A DNA stretch of 64,000 bases from QHXM01 sp032160705 (GTDB lineage Bacteria; Acidobacteriota; Blastocatellia; Pyrinomonadales; Pyrinomonadaceae): positions 36,190-100,189 of the forward strand of contig JAVHVE010000052.1 of assembly GCA_032160705.1 (NCBI GenBank). Direction: 5' to 3'. The translations under genes were made by a program, and so were the position numbers. Under the pieces are notes generated by a model, which saw only the letters and a list, made by a program, of their open reading frames with translations, ran no database searches and was not told the DNA's origin. How positions within the stretch are numbered: the stretch's first letter is position 1; the number at the start of each line of letters is the position of its first letter. Shown here piece after piece: positions 25,103 to 33,520 of this stretch.

Positions 25103-27040
25103 CTACCCGTCGCTGTCTTCGATCTCCGAGAGCGCCCACTTAGCTTTGTCACGCACGCGCAGCTCCGCATCATTCAGCGCCTGGTTCAGGAATGGGGCGG
25201 CTTGCGGGTCTTTAATCTCGCCAAGCGCCCACGCCGCAGTCTCGCGCACTTCTACCTGAGCATCTTCGAGAAGGAGCTTGCCTAAAGTCTGCACGGCGCG
25301 CTCCTCTTTCATCTCGCCGAGCGCCCATGTGCCGAGTTCTCTGACTCTCCAACTTCCGTCCGAGAGCGCATTCATCAACGGTTCGACAGCGCGCTCGTCC
25401 CTGATTTCGCCGAGTGCACGAGCCGCAGCCATGCGCACCCACTCGTCCGAATCAGTTAGTAAAGACGCCAGAGCAGGGACAGCGTTAGCTCGTTCAGAGC
25501 CGCGCATGTTCGTCAACTCGCCGATTGCCCATGCCGCATTGCGACGCACGCTTGCGTTTGAATCGCCGAGCGCGGATGTCAGCGGCTCAACTGCCGGCGT
25601 GCCCATAGACGCCAGAGCAATCGCCGCCTGCTCACCGGGAGAAGGCTGCTTAAAAGTTTCAAGAGCCGGATTCCATCGGCCATTGTCCCAGCATTTCAGA
25701 GGCTGAATCGGCGCGTCGTCTCCCAGCAGTGAGACCAGCTTCGGGATGGCTTCGACCATGCGCTTCCTCCCCGCTTCACAGGCCGCCTGCGCGCGTTCCT
25801 GTGCATTGCCTGAACTCAACCCCTGCTGCTGCACGCTGGCTGCCAGCTTCTGCGTGGCGCTGCTTCCACCCTGTGCGGGAATCTCGGTCGGAAGAGAAAC
25901 TCCGGCGCTCGACTCATCCGTTAATTCTTTCGCTCCGACGCTGTGCGCTGTTGCTCCCGCAGAAGCATTATCGGTCTGTAACTCGAAAGAAAACGTTGAG
26001 ATCGTTAAGCACGACAGGCACAGAAGAGAGAAAGCCGCGACTACTAGTAGCCGACCGGCGCGCTGACCTAGACGACGCGTTTTTTGAGTAAGCTTCATGA
26101 TTCGTTCCTCCAAAATGTCAGCATCGAAGATGCCCAGCGTGAAAGCCTGGCCAGCCGGAGAGACCAACTCGCCCGCCACGCGCACGAGAGCGCGTGCGTA
26201 AGCTTTCGGCTCAAGCAGTCGCTCTGTGACCATGTCGTCGCAGGCCAACTCTCGCGTCCTATCAATCTGGCGTTTGATGAACTTCGTCAACGGGTGGAAT
26301 GAGATGGGCAGACATAAAAATTCACAGACCAGATTGAGCGCATAATCACGGCGCGCGACGTGCGCCATCTCGTGGCCGAACACGGTCACCAGCGTCTCAT
26401 CCGAGAGAATTGCGAAGAAAGTCTCCGGCAGGATAATCACGGGGGCGGTCGCACCGACTGTGACGGGCGTCGTCGCTTTCAGTGAGCACACGAGGGGCAC
26501 ACCTCTCAGTCCCAAAGCTTCACGGCAACGCGCTGCGACCGTACTCATCTGCCTGGGGATTTCTCGCTCATAAACCGACCGCCGCAGGCTGCGTGTTCGC
26601 CGCCAAGAGCGCCACAACGTGCCCAGCCGATATAGAATGAAGAGCGCGTAACACAACGCGAGCGCCAGCGACAGACTCAGCGCAGTCACCACGGGCTGCC
26701 TGCGCCTTTGAAGTAGATGGCCAAGTGCTGGGGTGCTTTCCGCTGCTGCCGCTTCCCGTGTCGGCGGAGAGTTTGGTGCCGTCATCAGGTTTTCATGCGC
26801 TGGAACAGTGCCGGTTCTCTGTTTGGTTATCTGGCGCGTCGCGTCCCCCGTTGAATCGAGCAGACCCCAAAGCGGTAGCGCGAAACTCAGGACGAGAGAT
26901 GCGACCCAAAGGGCGTGCCGGTAACGCGTCGCAGCGTTCCGCAGGAAGCGCGAGCAGACCCATGCGACGAGCGCGATGACGGCTATTTGCCAGGCGGCGT
27001 TGAGCAGAAAACCAGTTATAAACTCACTAATCCTCTCCAT
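25103..27040 (-). CDS. BlaR1-like M56 membrane metalloprotease fused to HEAT repeats
   Basis: A 645-residue membrane protein from ATG 27040, preceded by AAAGGAG. Three N-terminal transmembrane helices (about 10-32, 44-62, 117-140) precede the M56 zinc-protease domain with VFGHEMAHVAR (HEMAH, residues 223-227) and downstream ELACDD. A fourth helix lies near 320-340. After a low-complexity linker, residues from about 420 form HEAT/PBS-type repeats with recurring WALGEIKD, VEPLMNAL and VRETAAWALGE units, which replace the penicillin-binding sensor of BlaR1. The start overlaps the BlaI gene by 14 bp, so the two are one operon. It likely senses a signal and triggers BlaI cleavage. Confidence 0.88.
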   Translation of the reverse strand: MERISEFITGFLLNAAWQIAVIALVAWVCSRFLRNAATRYRHALWVASLVLSFALPLWGLLDSTGDATRQITKQRTGTVPAHENLMTAPNSPPTREAAAAESTPALGHLLQRRRQPVVTALSLSLALALCYALFILYRLGTLWRSWRRTRSLRRSVYEREIPRQMSTVAARCREALGLRGVPLVCSLKATTPVTVGATAPVIILPETFFAILSDETLVTVFGHEMAHVARRDYALNLVCEFLCLPISFHPLTKFIKRQIDRTRELACDDMVTERLLEPKAYARALVRVAGELVSPAGQAFTLGIFDADILEERIMKLTQKTRRLGQRAGRLLVVAAFSLLCLSCLTISTFSFELQTDNASAGATAHSVGAKELTDESSAGVSLPTEIPAQGGSSATQKLAASVQQQGLSSGNAQERAQAACEAGRKRMVEAIPKLVSLLGDDAPIQPLKCWDNGRWNPALETFKQPSPGEQAAIALASMGTPAVEPLTSALGDSNASVRRNAAWAIGELTNMRGSERANAVPALASLLTDSDEWVRMAAARALGEIRDERAVEPLMNALSDGSWRVRELGTWALGEMKEERAVQTLGKLLLEDAQVEVRETAAWALGEIKDPQAAPFLNQALNDAELRVRDKAKWALSEIEDSDG

Positions 27041-27413
27041 CGCGCGACTCCTTTTCAATCAGCTTGTTGAGGCGGGAGAGCTTTTCCGGCGTCAGGTGGC
27101 GCGTCTCCACGAGGCTCATGACGAGGCTTTCCGCAGAGCCGCCGAACATGCGATCAATCAGATCACCAACGGCGTGTCCGATGACCTGGCTGCGGCTCAC
27201 AGCCGGGCGGTAGAAGTAAGCCTTGTCCTTGAGCGTGCGCCTGGCCTTGCCCTTGCGGTGCAGGACGTTAAGCATCGTCTGCACCGTCGTGTAAGCCAAC
27301 TCGCGCTCCAAACGCTGCTGCACGGTTTGCACATTGGCAGGACCCGTCTCCCAGAGCACTTTCATAATCTCCAATTCCAGCGGGGTCAACTGCCCACTCT
27401 TTTTGCGCGGCAT
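27027..27413 (-). CDS. BlaI/MecI-family transcriptional repressor
   Basis: A 128-residue winged-helix protein: LTPLELEIMKVLWETGPANVQTVQQRLERELAYTTVQTMLNVLHRKG is the canonical BlaI/MecI/CopY DNA-binding domain. The C-terminal part (GDLIDRMFGGSAESLVMSLVE) is the dimerisation region where partner proteases cleave. It is translated from ATG 27413 behind AGGAGGA. The upstream promoter carries two matching palindromes, which suggests autorepression. It is co-transcribed with the M56-HEAT gene. Confidence 0.93.
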   Translation of the reverse strand: MPRKKSGQLTPLELEIMKVLWETGPANVQTVQQRLERELAYTTVQTMLNVLHRKGKARRTLKDKAYFYRPAVSRSQVIGHAVGDLIDRMFGGSAESLVMSLVETRHLTPEKLSRLNKLIEKESRDGED

Positions 27414-27422
27414 GCATGTCCT

Positions 27423-27477
27423 CCTAATAGTTTAGGAGCATAGCTGCAAGTTGTCAGTCTGTCAACTAAAAAATTAG
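27423..27477 (-). promoter_or_regulatory. BlaI/M56 promoter with two operator palindromes
   Basis: On the minus strand TTGACA (27460-27465), a 17-bp spacer and TATGCT (27437-27442) form a sigma-70 promoter. CTAAAAAATTAG (27466-27477) abuts the -35 box, and CCTAATAGTTTAGG (27423-27436) sits directly after the -10 box and overlaps the ribosome binding site. Both fit CTAA-N4-TTAG; their centres are 42 bp apart, close to four helical turns. Confidence 0.7.
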
Positions 27478-27628
27478 GAGGTGCGCTGGATAAGGAGTCC
27501 AGACAAAAGGGCGCTGTCTCAGATGTGTAATCACGCCATTAAAATTTTCTCAAGCAATGATCCGGTTCTCCGCCGCTTTCCGCGTTTAGAAGTAGGGCAA
27601 CAGTTTTATTTATTCAAAGGAGATACAA

Positions 27629-28564
27629 ATGCAGAGAAGCAATCATCATCCTCGATTCCATTTTGAATTGGCGCTCTCGAAAATAATGAGCCTTCTTGCT
27701 TTCAAGCGCCGCGCACAGAGTGCGGCTGGCAAATCAGCCGCCGCCTCGGAGACGGATTCCGTGCAGTGGGCGCAAACTTTCTGGGGGCGCAGGCTGATGA
27801 ATTCCGTGTCGCTGATGATCGCGCTGCTCTGCTCGGCTTCAATAGTCCTGGCCGACGTTAAAATCACCACGAAGAGTACGGCAGGCGGGCAGAGCATCAC
27901 CAGCACGACTTACATCAAGGGCGCACGACAGCGAACTGAAGGCATGGGGTACACCAGCATTTATCAATGCGACCTCAAGCGCATGATTCAGATCAACGAT
28001 AAGATAAGGAGTTATCTCATCGTGCCTCTTGGTGACGCCGCTGGCTCGAAAGGCGCGAACTCACAAAGGTCAGGCGCACCTGCGCGCCGGGGCGGTGTGG
28101 TCACCTACACCACGACCACTACGGATACTGGCGAGCGCAGGGAAATGCTTGGCCTGACGGCGAGACACCTCAAATCAAAGACAGTGGTTGCAGCATCTGA
28201 AGGGGCCTGTAGCCCGATGAACATGGAGATGGAGACTGACGGCTGGTACATAGACCTTCCCGGCGGCCTGAGCTGCGCAACAGATGGGTCAGCCGCGCCT
28301 CAGTTTCCCGTAGAACAGTCTGATTGCGTGGACGAGGTACGCTTCAAGACCGAGGGCACAGCCAAACCGGGCTATCCGGTCATGACGACCACCAGGATGA
28401 AGTTCAACGCGGGCGCAGACAGCCCGGCAATGAATATCCCCACTTCGTCATCAACGCAGGAAGTCGTAGACCTCTCCAACGGCACACTCGACGCGGCGCT
28501 GTTCGACATTCCGGCAGGCTACAGGGAAGTGAAAAGTATGCAGGAGCTTGGCAGCCCGTATTAA
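27629..28564 (+). CDS. Exported protein of unknown function (DUF4412-like)
   Basis: A 311-residue protein from ATG 27629 behind AAGGAGATACAA. An unusually long N-terminal region (about 55 residues) precedes the hydrophobic helix LMNSVSLMIALLCSASIVLA; a start at Met57 would give a classical signal peptide, but the strong ribosome binding site supports the upstream ATG. After the helix come strand-rich segments (DVKITTKSTAGGQSITSTTY, TSIYQCDLKRMIQINDKIRSY) and a middle Thr-rich patch, resembling the DUF4412 type of periplasmic proteins. It is divergent from the BlaI operon and may share its control region. Confidence 0.55.
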   Translation: MQRSNHHPRFHFELALSKIMSLLAFKRRAQSAAGKSAAASETDSVQWAQTFWGRRLMNSVSLMIALLCSASIVLADVKITTKSTAGGQSITSTTYIKGARQRTEGMGYTSIYQCDLKRMIQINDKIRSYLIVPLGDAAGSKGANSQRSGAPARRGGVVTYTTTTTDTGERREMLGLTARHLKSKTVVAASEGACSPMNMEMETDGWYIDLPGGLSCATDGSAAPQFPVEQSDCVDEVRFKTEGTAKPGYPVMTTTRMKFNAGADSPAMNIPTSSSTQEVVDLSNGTLDAALFDIPAGYREVKSMQELGSPY

Positions 28565-28723
28565 ATAATCCGTTGGAGCAAGCCAACTCGTCGTGATTTT
28601 TAAGCCAGGGGCTCGAAGCCGTTAGCTCCGAGCCCTTAATGAATTCCCGGCATTCTTTCTCAAGACTTGCCCCACATTTGCCTGCCCGCAGTTGTTCGCA
28701 CTAACGTCGGATGAATCCGACTC

Positions 28724-29299
28724 TTACTTCTGTTTCAGTTCTCTCAACCTTTGGGCCACGTCATAGCTTTTCGGATTCAGTTCCAGAGCCTTTTCAAAAT
28801 TTTTAGCGGCTTGCTCTTTATTGCCACTCCTGAAGTTGGCTTCGCCCATTGCGAAATAGGCGCGGAACGAGTGCGGGTTCTCCTCGGCGTCCAACTTGAA
28901 GAGCACGAGCGCCTGTTCAGGCTTTTTCTCATCCAGCAATCGCTGGCCTGCGACGAGGAGCGGTACTTCCGTATCAGAATATTTATTGAGCGCGTCGGCC
29001 TTGAACTCGCGGAATCTTTTCACCGCTAGCTCGACGCCGCCCTCGGTCAAGGCTGCATTCAACACATCTGTGAGCTGCTTGCGCGGGACATAGTTGAGTA
29101 TCGCTCGCAACGCCGGGTCTATGTTCGCGCGGTAATCTTCCGAAGTGAGTTCCGTTGTCAGGTGTGGAGCCGTCCAGAGGCGCGTGTCCCAGGGATCCCA
29201 ATCCTGCCAGTAGTAGACCGAGAAAAATCGCACTTCATATCCTGGCTCTGATAGATAAACACCGCCTGCGCTGATTTTGTGGCAAAAATCAACAGTCAA
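28724..29299 (-). pseudogene. 5'-truncated S41-like peptidase with TPR tail
   Basis: A 191-codon frame whose first part (VYYWQDWDPWDTRLWTAPH, then ELTSEDYRANIDPAL) matches what normally follows the catalytic domain of acidobacterial S41-type peptidases, and whose end is a tetratricopeptide pair (FRAYFAMGEANFRSGNKEQA, KNFEKALELNPKSY). The catalytic domain and signal peptide are absent. The only start is a weak TTG at 29299, and upstream sequence is unrelated and then repeat. I read this as the 3' remnant of a larger gene; expression as a small TPR protein cannot be excluded. Confidence 0.65.
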
Positions 29300-29318
29300 T
29301 ACAGCCCAAACAAATCTT

Positions 29319-29440
29319 TAAGGTAATACCAAATGGTGGTCAAAAGTGAGGACGAAACTATCCACTAAATAACACGAAGCTGCACGAACCCATGATCTCT
29401 TTAGTGTCGTTTCGTGTCAGTTCGTGGATCGTCCGCTGCC
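29319..29440. repeat. CACGAA-armed inverted repeat element, copy 4
   Basis: The left flank TAATACCAAATGGTGG is followed by CCACTAAATAACACGAAG...CACGAAC, mirrored less perfectly by TTTCGTGTCAGTTCGTGG. This is the most diverged copy. It lies at the broken 5' end of the truncated peptidase gene. Confidence 0.75.
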
Positions 29441-29536
29441 GCTCTGTTTATGCTAAGCAGGGCTTAGGATTTCAAACTGTCCCACTACAAAATATTTGCC
29501 TCCGGTAGCAGCATCAAGCTCGATTTTGTACAATAC

Positions 29537-30187
29537 ATGGAAGTAATTATGAATCCGACTACTGTCGCCATCAGTGGGTTCTCGTCAGATGTGGGAAAGA
29601 CTTCGCTCCTGTGTGAATTGCTGCGAGCCTTTCCCGGCTGGGAGGCCATCAAGATAACGCGCGGACACTATCGCTCGTGCGGCAAAGACCCGCAGGCGTG
29701 CTGCGTCAGCCATCTCCTGAGCGAAGAGCCCGTTCTTCGTTCGGGGCACAAAGAGACTTACGCGCCGGGCAAAGACACGGGGCGCTACTGGGATGCCGGG
29801 GCTGCCAACGTTCACTGGCTGATTGTGACCGACGGGCAGGTCGAGCAGGGAATCAAGCGCACCCTCGAACGTGTGCAAGCGACAGGGGTCTTCATTGAGG
29901 GCACGAGCTTTCTGAAATACATGGACGTTGATTTTGCTTTGATGGCCGCGCGCTCCGATGGCGGCAAGATCAAGCCTTCGGCGCGGCGTGCGCTGGCAAA
30001 AACGTCTGCGATTTATCTGTTCGATGGCAGGCAGGACGAAAACGCAACGGCGCGTGAACGGTTTGCCTCGTGGTGTCAAACCTCTTCCGAGGCAGAGCTA
30101 CTGAACGCTCTGCCTGTCTGCACCTCCCAAGACCTCCCGCAATTAATCGCTCGCATCCAGGCGATTCATACAGCGATAGCTGCTTAA
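29537..30187 (+). CDS. P-loop NTPase of unknown function
   Basis: A 216-residue soluble protein with a Walker A loop near its start: VAISGFSSDVGKTSLLCELL. The pattern resembles the small MobB/dethiobiotin-synthetase-like G-fold enzymes, but the rest (GHYRSCGKDPQACCVSHLL, YAPGKDTGRYWDAGA, GVFIEGTSFLKYMDVDFALMAA) is not a family I can name. The CGKDPQACC cysteines could bind a metal. The start is ATG 29537, or ATG 29549 which has GGAAG just upstream. It is monocistronic. Confidence 0.6.
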   Translation: MEVIMNPTTVAISGFSSDVGKTSLLCELLRAFPGWEAIKITRGHYRSCGKDPQACCVSHLLSEEPVLRSGHKETYAPGKDTGRYWDAGAANVHWLIVTDGQVEQGIKRTLERVQATGVFIEGTSFLKYMDVDFALMAARSDGGKIKPSARRALAKTSAIYLFDGRQDENATARERFASWCQTSSEAELLNALPVCTSQDLPQLIARIQAIHTAIAA

Positions 30188-30369
30188 ACTCTCGTATCCA
30201 CCTTCCATCTTTCTCCGGCTCTTCAGCTACTCCCCTCAAAAAGAATGTTGCAAAATCCGGCGTACGCGGTTAGATTGTCGGCGGTTTCAACTACAGCAAT
30301 TAAGCGGAGGTTTCCCCCGAAGTTCAAAAGGGTCTGCCTCTGCGCCATCAACACAGAGGGAGAAATAAA

Positions 30370-30555
30370 GTGCCGACCGGAACATGCCCTGAATGCGAAG
30401 CGGATGTCCACGTTGATACGGACGCGGACAAAGGCGATGTTGTCGCGTGCGAAGAGTGCGGGACTGAACTGGAAGTCGTCGGACTCGATCCCGTCGAGCT
30501 GGACATTGTCGAAGAGGACGCGCTGGACGAAGACGAGGAAGACGAGGAATTCTGA
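30370..30555 (+). CDS. LysW-like zinc ribbon protein lacking the usual C-terminal glutamate
   Basis: A 61-residue acidic protein from GTG 30370, preceded by GGGAGAAATAAA. It has CPEC...CEEC zinc-ribbon cysteines and the phrase GTELEVVGLDPVELD, matching the amino-group carrier LysW, on whose terminal glutamate lysine or arginine intermediates are built. LysW proteins usually end in EDWGE; this one ends in EDEEF, so the attachment residue is not terminal. No lysX, lysZ, lysY or lysJ gene is nearby. It may be a carrier with altered chemistry, or a general zinc-ribbon relative. The stop is followed immediately by a family B repeat. Confidence 0.75.
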   Translation: MPTGTCPECEADVHVDTDADKGDVVACEECGTELEVVGLDPVELDIVEEDALDEDEEDEEF

Positions 30556-30556
30556 A

Positions 30557-30646
30557 AGACAGTGGGCAGTAGGCAGTTAGCAGTTGGCAGTTAAAGCAAC
30601 TTGTATTTACTGCCAACTGCTAACTGCCTACTGCCCACTGCTCTTG
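30557..30646. repeat. Heptad inverted repeat, family B
   Basis: CAGTGGG, CAGTAGG, CAGTTAG, CAGTTGG, CAGTTAA units (30561-30594) are mirrored in exact order by TTTACTGCC...CTGCCCACTGC (30606-30639). The loop is short (AGCAACTTGTA). It overlaps the 3' end of the VWFA gene and supplies its stop. Confidence 0.9.
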
Positions 30647-31698
30647 TACCCTGGGCGGCTCTGGCGGACGTTGAGGCCGCGCGGCGCTTCTATGCGAATG
30701 GTGTGGAAGCGTCCGTCGCGGCGTTTTTCTTCCGGCGGGTAGAAGGCCAGGACGTAGGCGGAGGTGACCTCTTCGGCCAGCGCGCGAAAGAGCGGCTCGA
30801 AATCTCTTTCGGTCGCATAGACGCTCGTGCCTCCGGTTTTCTCTGCCAGACCACTGACATCCAGCGGCGTCGGCAATGGCTGTCGCTCGGTCGAAACCAG
30901 CATCCTTGAGAATGAGGGCAGCGTGACGGTGTAAACGCTCACGTCTGCCGCGTTGGCTCTTTCGATGACCGTGCGTGCCGAAACCGTGTCGCCGACAGGA
31001 AAGCCATCTGTCACGACTACGACCGCGCGCTTCATCAAACGCCGCTCGCGCGTGCGCGGAGCCTGGCGCACGAGCAATCTGACGGCATCGTCAACCGCGT
31101 CAAAGGTGTGGGTCGAAAGACCGTTCGGCTCGCCCGGCAGTCGCGCGAAAGCGCGCTCAAGCTTTTGCTGGTCACTTGTAAAACTCTGAAGCGTTTTGAC
31201 GTTCATCCCGAAAGTCATGACGGCGAAGAGCGATGAGCGGTCAGCCGAGAGCCGTCTGGAGAAAAGGTTCATCGCGCTTTGCAGCCGCTCCAACTCCTCA
31301 ACCGTCATGCTGCCTGAAATGTCCAGCGCAAAAACGATGGCCAGTGGGCGTTGCTGGCCGCTTCGCTTCTCAACGTTATAAAAAGCGATGGGACGTTCCG
31401 TATTGTCTTCGTAGAGCTTGAAATCTTCGGCGCGCAGGTCTTTGATGGGCAGTCCCGCTGCGTCCGTCACCGCGACATCAACCGTCACCAGATCGGTATC
31501 AATCCGCAAGACCTCGTCCGGGTCAGTTTGCTCTGCGGGGGGGAGCACGCGGCGCGGGCGCTCTTTTTTCTGCGGCTCTGTGCTCTGGGCAAGACAAACC
31601 TGTGGAATAAGCAAGAGGAGCAGGCAACAAAGAGTGATTCGCGCTGGGCGGAGGCAGCCATCGAGTGTGAGCTTTAGCAATCTGCCTGAAGGGAACAT
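30628..31698 (-). CDS. VWFA-related protein of the acidobacterial type
   Basis: An exported protein of about 356 residues; the start is uncertain (ATG 31698, ATG 31740 or TTG 31755), and ATG 31698 gives the most compact signal peptide (ITLCCLLLLLIPQVCLAQ). After a strand-rich segment typical of this family (DTDLVTVDVAVTDAAGLPIK, DLRAEDFKLYEDN) comes a von Willebrand A domain with the MIDAS sequence FALDISGSM and VVVTDGFPVGD. The TIGR03436 acidobacterial VWFA group has this layout. The likely role is protein binding in the periplasm. The final residues SSGQ and the stop codon are provided by the adjacent repeat. Confidence 0.85.
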   Translation of the reverse strand: MFPSGRLLKLTLDGCLRPARITLCCLLLLLIPQVCLAQSTEPQKKERPRRVLPPAEQTDPDEVLRIDTDLVTVDVAVTDAAGLPIKDLRAEDFKLYEDNTERPIAFYNVEKRSGQQRPLAIVFALDISGSMTVEELERLQSAMNLFSRRLSADRSSLFAVMTFGMNVKTLQSFTSDQQKLERAFARLPGEPNGLSTHTFDAVDDAVRLLVRQAPRTRERRLMKRAVVVVTDGFPVGDTVSARTVIERANAADVSVYTVTLPSFSRMLVSTERQPLPTPLDVSGLAEKTGGTSVYATERDFEPLFRALAEEVTSAYVLAFYPPEEKRRDGRFHTIRIEAPRGLNVRQSRPGYKSSGQ

Positions 31699-32010
31699 AA
31701 ACGCCAGCAAGTAAAAGTGTAGCTGATTAGACGCGTCCATTGCTGTTTGCGGCAATTCGTCTTGAGCCGGATTGTAACATCATGGCTGCCCGGCTCACAG
31801 CCGCTCGTTGGATGCTACACCTTGCTGCCGGGGTTTCATGGCCAGGGTGGAGTCTTTCTCAATCGGGCAACACCTTGCGCTAAGCGAAGCATCAATCAAG
31901 TGCCTCAGGCCAAGGCAAGAGGTGCGGCAAGTCATCTCGGCTCATGCTATAATGCGCCCCAAAAGCTTGATGCGCGCTTAAACGAAAACCAGCTCAGATC
32001 GAAAAATGTA

Positions 32011-32646
32011 ATGATGAATAAATTGAAAATGATTACCGCTTTTTTGTTTGCGGTTATCCTGCTGGCTGCGGGCGCGGTGCACGCTCAAGACCGCAGCACT
32101 GGCAGCATCAAGGGCAAGATCAGGGTTAAGGGCGAAGGGCTGACCGCGAATGTCTCCGTCATTGTGCGGCAGGGTGAGCGCGAAGTGGCGCACGCCGTGA
32201 CGAACAGCAAGGGCGAATTTCTCATTAGCGGCCTCGCCCCAGGTTTCTACGGGTTGACGTTTCGCAAGACAGGCTTGAGCGTCGGCAGTCTCGAAAACAT
32301 TGAAGTCAAAGCCGGGAAAACTAAGGGGCTATCAGATCGTTTGATTCTGACCACGAATGAAGCGTCTATTGCCCGGCTCTGGAGCAGCGTCTTTAACGAA
32401 GGTGGTTTCAGCGTTCCAAACGCACGTGTTGAGCTGGCGCGGCTCGAAGCCGATGGCACGTCAAAAAAGATTGAGGGACGGGTCACGAATGAAACCGGGC
32501 AGGCCATCTTCCGGCTCTCGCCTGACAAGGCCATGTATCGAATCACCGTCAAGGCCGAAGGCGCAGCAGCCCAAACCAAAGATGTGGAAATTGACGGCGC
32601 AATGGTCTATCGCATCGCTTTCACCATCCAACGAACGCCGCAGTAG
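32011..32646 (+). CDS. Exported carboxypeptidase-regulatory-like protein
   Basis: A 211-residue protein from ATG 32011 (or 32014); the long frame back to 31747 has no coding character. It has a signal peptide MNKLKMITAFLFAVILLAAGAVHAQ-like run, then a first beta sandwich (GSIKGKIRVKGEGLTANVSV, NSKGEFLISGLAPGFYGL) and a second, related one (NARVELARLEADGTSKKIEG, GQAIFRLSPDKAMYRITV). Such domains occur in TonB-dependent receptor plugs and free periplasmic proteins. The function is unknown. It is followed after 23 bp by an HTH gene. Confidence 0.65.
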   Translation: MMNKLKMITAFLFAVILLAAGAVHAQDRSTGSIKGKIRVKGEGLTANVSVIVRQGEREVAHAVTNSKGEFLISGLAPGFYGLTFRKTGLSVGSLENIEVKAGKTKGLSDRLILTTNEASIARLWSSVFNEGGFSVPNARVELARLEADGTSKKIEGRVTNETGQAIFRLSPDKAMYRITVKAEGAAAQTKDVEIDGAMVYRIAFTIQRTPQ

Positions 32647-32669
32647 AGCGAGTGCGGGGTGAATTTTCG

Positions 32670-32942
32670 ATGAATGATGCTACACCCCCATCACCAAAGT
32701 CGCGCGAAGAGTTTTTGACTGCGCGGCAGCTTGCCGCCATCTTACAGGTGAGCGAAACGACCGTGCGCCGCCTTGCGCACAAAGGCCGTATTCCAGCAGT
32801 GCGCATCACGCCTCACATCATTCGCTTTCACCTGAAGGCAGTGCGCGACGCTCTTGACGGCATCAAGCGCTCGCGGCGCAATACGGAGGAAGCGGAAGCC
32901 GACAGCGCACAGCTTTCATTCGCTGATCTGCTTTCAAATTAG
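32670..32942 (+). CDS. Excisionase-type (MerR-like) helix-turn-helix protein
   Basis: A 90-residue protein from ATG 32670 (GTG 32652 is an upstream alternative). The segment FLTARQLAAILQVSETTVRRLAHKGRIPAVRITPHIIRFHLKAV is the winged HTH of the excisionase/DNA-binding HTH_17 family. The tail is acidic and ends SFADLLSN. Such proteins act as recombination directionality factors or as small regulators; with no integrase nearby, a regulator role is more plausible. Confidence 0.8.
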   Translation: MNDATPPSPKSREEFLTARQLAAILQVSETTVRRLAHKGRIPAVRITPHIIRFHLKAVRDALDGIKRSRRNTEEAEADSAQLSFADLLSN

Positions 32943-32953
32943 CTGCCTGTTTA

Positions 32954-33520
32954 TTACTTACCCCGCCTTGCCGCCTTCATAGTGCTGGTCAAGTCTATCC
33001 AGCGACCGTCGCGCTTGACGAAGACGCGCGGCTCTCTGATGGGAAATTTCTTCGCAAAGCCGGGGTTCGCCGCGAGGAAACGACGCATCGTCGCGCGGTC
33101 GCCCGTCGCCACGCGCCATCTTCCTTCTTCACGGACAAGGTATTGTTGAGCAACAATCTTGCCTTCAGCTTGAACAGGACGCTCAATGCTTCCGTACATC
33201 ACCGTGTCAACCGCCGCGATGTCGCCTGAGACACGCACCGCGCCGACCTCCATGCGCTCAAGTTTATAAGTGCCGGATGAGCGACGCAGCATGTCTGTAA
33301 AGTGTTCGCGCGAGATGCGTGACCTCGAAGCCGACGGGAGGGCGTCGTAAAGCTCGCCATACTGTCCCGCCTTCAGTTGTTGGAAAATGGTCTGCACCAC
33401 GCCGCGAACTTCCGTCTCATCGGATGGCCGAGCGGTTAAAGAACGCGCGGGCACAGATGCGATGAGAAAAAGCGCACACATCGTAAGCAGGATTGGTAAT
33501 CTCTTATTCTTCATCTTCAT
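32954..33520 (-). CDS. Exported NTF2-like protein of unknown function
   Basis: A 188-residue protein from ATG 33520 (Met56 at 33514 also possible). A signal peptide (LPILLTMCALFLIASVPARS) is followed by an NTF2/SnoaL-like helix and strand pattern: VVQTIFQQLKAGQYGELYDALP, SREHFTDMLRR, EEGRWRVATGD. The last 40 residues are basic. The start overlaps the stop of the upstream small membrane gene (the shared GATGAAGATGAAGAATAA region), indicating coupled translation. Confidence 0.6.
   Translation of the reverse strand: MKMKNKRLPILLTMCALFLIASVPARSLTARPSDETEVRGVVQTIFQQLKAGQYGELYDALPSASRSRISREHFTDMLRRSSGTYKLERMEVGAVRVSGDIAAVDTVMYGSIERPVQAEGKIVAQQYLVREEGRWRVATGDRATMRRFLAANPGFAKKFPIREPRVFVKRDGRWIDLTSTMKAARRGK

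Noticed and set aside
28609..28635. Terminator hairpin GGGCTCG/CGAGCCC after the DUF4412-like gene
   Set aside because: A seven-pair stem without a following T run; too weak to call.
31747..32010. Upstream half of the frame beginning at 31747
   Set aside because: No protein-like composition; the signal peptide at 32011 marks the real start.
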